In this document: piece by piece, positions 6,051 through 8,459 of the stretch
Position numbering within the stretch: position 1 is the stretch's first letter
How the letters are laid out: the number at the start of each line of letters is the position of its first letter
Assembly (NCBI GenBank): GCA_002422285.1
Contig: DIUF01000014.1
Span: 1-8,459 of the forward strand
DNA: 8,459 bases
Direction: 5' to 3'
DNA from: Flavobacteriales bacterium UBA6165
Lineage (GTDB): Bacteria > Bacteroidota > Bacteroidia > Flavobacteriales_D > Crocinitomicaceae
The notes under the pieces: model-generated
What the model was told of the DNA's origin: nothing
Seen by the model: only the letters and a program-made list of their open reading frames with translations
Database searches by the model: none
Program-made: the position numbers and the translations under genes

Positions 6051-6911
6051 ATGAACAAAATCTACCTCATCGGACTACTTCTTATCCTGAGCAGATGTGG
6101 CAAAGACATACCAGCACCGACCTATTTGCATATCGATGAATTCACCTTGGAACAAAACTTAGACGTTAATTATGGCCAATTGACTCATGGTTTTTTAGAT
6201 GTTTATGTTTACATAGATGGACAAAATTTTGGAGTGTTTCCAGTGCCATGTGTTATTCCCTTAAACTTAGAGGGCGTGCACAATCTTCAATTGATGCCAG
6301 CCGTTCGAACCAATGGACAATCTGGAGCCAAAACGCGTTATCCTTTTGTTGAGCACCATATTGAAACCGTAAATTTTGTTCGCCTGGACACACTTCATAT
6401 TCAACCAAAAACCAAATACTACAGCACTACACAAGTTTGGTATGAGGACTTCGAAGATGCTGCCATGCAAATTGAATCCACAAACTTTTCGACTATTGAA
6501 ATGATAAAATCAAGCGATCCTAGTATCCTTACACCACGAAACGGCAATTTCTTCGGATATGTCTTGTTAAACTCCGAAGCTACTGTTTGGGATGCCAACA
6601 CGACTGCAGATTGGAATTTATCGCCCAACCGACCTGCCTATATTGAAATTGATTTTTACAACACCAATCCAATTCAAACAGGGATTAGAGCTCTTGGCCC
6701 ACTTGGCCTCAACACTTGGCCGCATGTTTTGATTGTGCCGCAAAAACCAGAAGAAATCGTCTGGAAAAAAATGTATATCGACATTCAACCTTTTATTGCT
6801 GCTTCAGGTGTTGGCAGTAGCTTTAAACTTATGTTATCGTCTATAATTACTGAAAACAACCCTTCACCTTTTGTGGCCATCGATAACATCAAACTCGTAT
6901 ATCGCAACTAG
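6051..6911 (+). CDS. putative lipoprotein with two β-rich domains
   Basis: The 286-residue product opens with a signal peptide (MNKIYLIGLLLILSRC) with a lipobox-like L13-S14-R15-C16. Arginine just before the cysteine is unusual, so lipidation is likely but not certain. Residues about 25-125 look like a β-sandwich, with VYVYIDGQNFGVFPVP and LNLEGVHNLQLMP recalling PEGA- or Ig-like modules. Residues about 130-286 look like a jelly-roll: YEDFED, AYIEIDFYNTNPIQTG, WKKMYIDIQPFI and the closing strand VAIDNIKLVY, typical of carbohydrate-binding or galactose-binding-like domains. These folds are inferred by eye, and no named family is recognised. A TTG at 6045 would add only two residues, so the ATG is preferred. 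The stop codon touches the ATG of the sugar transferase, so the two are probably co-transcribed and may work together at the cell surface. Confidence 0.75.
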   Translation: MNKIYLIGLLLILSRCGKDIPAPTYLHIDEFTLEQNLDVNYGQLTHGFLDVYVYIDGQNFGVFPVPCVIPLNLEGVHNLQLMPAVRTNGQSGAKTRYPFVEHHIETVNFVRLDTLHIQPKTKYYSTTQVWYEDFEDAAMQIESTNFSTIEMIKSSDPSILTPRNGNFFGYVLLNSEATVWDANTTADWNLSPNRPAYIEIDFYNTNPIQTGIRALGPLGLNTWPHVLIVPQKPEEIVWKKMYIDIQPFIAASGVGSSFKLMLSSIITENNPSPFVAIDNIKLVYRN

Positions 6912-8306
6912 ATGAGAAAGACCCTTGCGAAACGCGGTTTCATTTTGATGGACTATTTGACTAGCGCGCTGGCTTGGTCAGTATTCTTCTATTATCGTAA
7001 AACAGAAATAGAAGGTATGGAATTCGTGGCCAATAATCGTTTTTGGCTCGGAGTAATTTTGATTCCGGCTTTTTGGATAATTCTATATGGAATTATTGGA
7101 ACATATCGCGATGTTTTTAGGCTTCATCGCTTCAAAATCATTTCACAAACTTTTGCTTCGACTGCTATCGGTACCATATTTCTATTTTTTGCTTTTCTTC
7201 TTGACGATGAAGTACAAACCTATCAAACCTACTACAAATCACTACTTGCTTTACTGTCGATTCATTCCGTTTTGACCCTCATTCCCCGTTTTATTTTGAC
7301 TACCTACTATGTAAAATCTATTCAGAACGAGAAGTTTGGTTTTAATACACTGTTGGTAGGAGGCAGCGAAAAAGCCATTGACATATACAAAGAAATTAAG
7401 AGCCTACCAAAAAGTATGGGACACAATTTTGTTGGTTTCGTGAATCTCAATGGCATTGATACCCAACTAAAAAATGAATTACCCTATTTGGGTCATGCTG
7501 AACATATTAAGGACGCCATAGAAGAGCACCGCATAGAGGAGGTAATCATTGCATTAGACACCTCAGAACATGAGAAACTTCGCCACCTAGTTTCAACTCT
7601 CTCACCATACGACATCAGCATTAAATTGATTCCAGATATGTATGATATACTTTCTGGTTCTGTGAAAATGAATAACATTTTCGGCACACTTCTGATAGAA
7701 GTAAACCGTGATCCTATGCCAATTTGGCAACAACATTTGAAACGAATTATAGATATATCGGTCTCTATTATCGCATTGATCTTACTAATTCCGCTATACT
7801 TGTTTCTCGCTCTTTGGGTAAAATTATCTTCAAAAGGTCCTATCTTCTTTTTGCAAGAACGTATTGGAAAAAATGGAGTTTCATTCAATATTATTAAGTT
7901 CAGGACCATGTATATTGATGCTGAACAAAATGGCCCCCAGCTCTCGAGTGAGGATGACCCACGCATCACGCCTGCTGGTAGAGTAATGCGAAAGTTACGA
8001 TTAGATGAGTTTCCACAATTTGTGAATGTCGTTAAAGGAGACATGTCTCTAGTAGGGCCAAGACCTGAGCGTCAATTTTACATCGACCAAATCATCGTGC
8101 GCGAACCCCAATATTTGGAACTTACGAAAATTCGTCCAGGAATAACTTCGTGGGGACAAGTAAAATATGGCTATGCAGAAAATGTTGACCAAATGTTGGA
8201 CCGCATGAAATTCGATTTGTTATATGTCAAAAACATGTCTTTGGCGCTGGATTTTAAGATAATGCTTTATACGCTTTTCATCATTTTCAAAGCTAAGGGA
8301 AAGTAA
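6912..8306 (+). CDS. polyprenyl-phosphate sugar-phosphate transferase (WcaJ/PglC-like)
   Basis: This 464-residue membrane enzyme moves a sugar phosphate from a nucleotide sugar to undecaprenyl phosphate, the first membrane step of exopolysaccharide, capsule or O-antigen synthesis. About four transmembrane helices lie at 14-28, 43-64, 78-97 and 110-131. A Rossmann-like domain follows, with LLVGGSEKAIDIYKEI at 147-162 (CoA-binding-like domain of this family). The C-terminal bacterial sugar transferase domain begins near 275: re-entrant hydrophobic helix 282-304 with I293-P294, K329-F-R-T-M333, the catalytic D365-E366 in RLDEFPQF and SLVGPRPE at 379-386. All key motifs are intact and the length is normal for the long-form family. 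The sugar is unknown. It begins directly after the lipoprotein stop with no gap. There is no flippase or glycosyltransferase cluster here; any such genes would be elsewhere, because a tRNA gene follows. Confidence 0.95.
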   Translation: MRKTLAKRGFILMDYLTSALAWSVFFYYRKTEIEGMEFVANNRFWLGVILIPAFWIILYGIIGTYRDVFRLHRFKIISQTFASTAIGTIFLFFAFLLDDEVQTYQTYYKSLLALLSIHSVLTLIPRFILTTYYVKSIQNEKFGFNTLLVGGSEKAIDIYKEIKSLPKSMGHNFVGFVNLNGIDTQLKNELPYLGHAEHIKDAIEEHRIEEVIIALDTSEHEKLRHLVSTLSPYDISIKLIPDMYDILSGSVKMNNIFGTLLIEVNRDPMPIWQQHLKRIIDISVSIIALILLIPLYLFLALWVKLSSKGPIFFLQERIGKNGVSFNIIKFRTMYIDAEQNGPQLSSEDDPRITPAGRVMRKLRLDEFPQFVNVVKGDMSLVGPRPERQFYIDQIIVREPQYLELTKIRPGITSWGQVKYGYAENVDQMLDRMKFDLLYVKNMSLALDFKIMLYTLFIIFKAKGK

Positions 8307-8342
8307 GAATTAACCCTGAATTAAAAAAACATCAATTTCTAC

Positions 8343-8372
8343 TTGCAATACAAGAAGAACTTTGTATCTTTG
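8343..8372 (+). promoter_or_regulatory. promoter for initiator tRNA gene
   Basis: TTG at 8343-8345 is followed after 19 bases by TATCTTTG at 8365-8372, the best match in the window to the Bacteroidota -33/-7 pair. Transcription should start near 8376, leaving a leader of about 52 bases before the tRNA. Confidence 0.75.
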
Positions 8373-8376
8373 CACT

Positions 8377-8417
8377 CCGAAACACATGAGGTGTTCGGCG
8401 AAATAGAGGAATATTTC
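8377..8417 (+). other. two tandem hairpins in the tRNA leader
   Basis: Hairpin 1 pairs CCGAAACAC (8377-8385) with GTGTTCGG (8391-8398), with one bulged A at 8382 and loop ATGAG. Hairpin 2 pairs GAAATA (8400-8405) with TATTTC (8412-8417), with loop GAGGAA. They start at the predicted transcript start and fill most of the leader upstream of the tRNA. They may guide 5' processing or only be chance structure; there is no T-tract to make them a terminator. Confidence 0.4.
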
Positions 8418-8427
8418 AAACATATAT

Positions 8428-8459
8428 TGCGGGGTGGAGCAGTTGGTAGCTCGTCGGGC
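8428..8459 (+). tRNA. initiator tRNA-Met (fMet), 5' part, cut by window end
   Basis: The bases align position by position with bacterial initiator tRNA. The acceptor strand is TGCGGGG (8428-8434), followed by T8 and G9, the D-stem GAGC (8437-8440), D-loop AGTTGGTA, matching stem GCTC (8449-8452), G26, and the anticodon 5' strand TCGGG (8454-8458). The three G residues at tRNA positions 29-31 are a hallmark of initiator tRNA. The window ends at position 32, so the anticodon and the 1-72 mismatch are not visible. Confidence 0.85.

Noticed and set aside
7493..8044. 183-codon minus-strand frame inside the sugar transferase gene
   Set aside because: It is antisense to a gene with all family motifs intact, and its translation has no recognisable domain or promoter.
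8386..8406. Six-codon leader peptide before the tRNA
   Set aside because: Its ATG lies in a hairpin loop with no ribosome-binding sequence upstream, and a tRNA has no use for translation-coupled attenuation.

Overview
The window looks like chromosomal DNA of a Bacteroidota bacterium, most likely a flavobacterium (Flavobacteriales). It is AT-rich and almost lacks Shine-Dalgarno sequences. Five sites carry the Bacteroidota -7 promoter element TAnnTTTG, each just upstream of a gene. The protein families also fit: DUF4286, a secreted TPR protein, small lipoproteins and a WcaJ-type sugar transferase. The genus cannot be named from the sequence alone.

Layout: positions 1-118 are a short non-coding repeat region. 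The minus strand then carries, in transcription order, serS (seryl-tRNA synthetase, 4247 to 2976), a 150-base spacer with an inverted repeat and a doubtful 33-codon ORF, a small coiled-coil lipoprotein (2825 to 2268), a secreted TPR protein (2271 to 436) and a DUF4286 protein (433 to 119). The last three are packed as an operon, with a 4-base ATGA overlap and then a 2-base gap. From the divergent promoter region at 4248-4386 the plus strand carries an unrecognised, probably exported protein (about 4387-4956), a Gfo/Idh/MocA sugar dehydrogenase (5016-5984), a two-part β-rich putative lipoprotein (6051-6911) and a polyprenyl-phosphate sugar-phosphate transferase (6912-8306). The right edge cuts into an initiator tRNA-Met gene (from 8428) that has its own promoter and a structured leader.

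How the genes fit together: the lipoprotein/TPR/DUF4286 operon looks like an envelope module of unknown role beside a housekeeping synthetase gene. On the other side, the sugar dehydrogenase and the sugar-phosphate transferase point to surface glycan or lipopolysaccharide synthesis. The β-sandwich protein joined without a gap to the transferase may be an envelope partner. No CRISPR array, transposase, prophage or defence system is visible. All spacers between genes are shorter than 300 bases. I do not see a convincing undescribed system; the best leads are the two uncharacterised exported proteins and the unusual start and leader arrangements.
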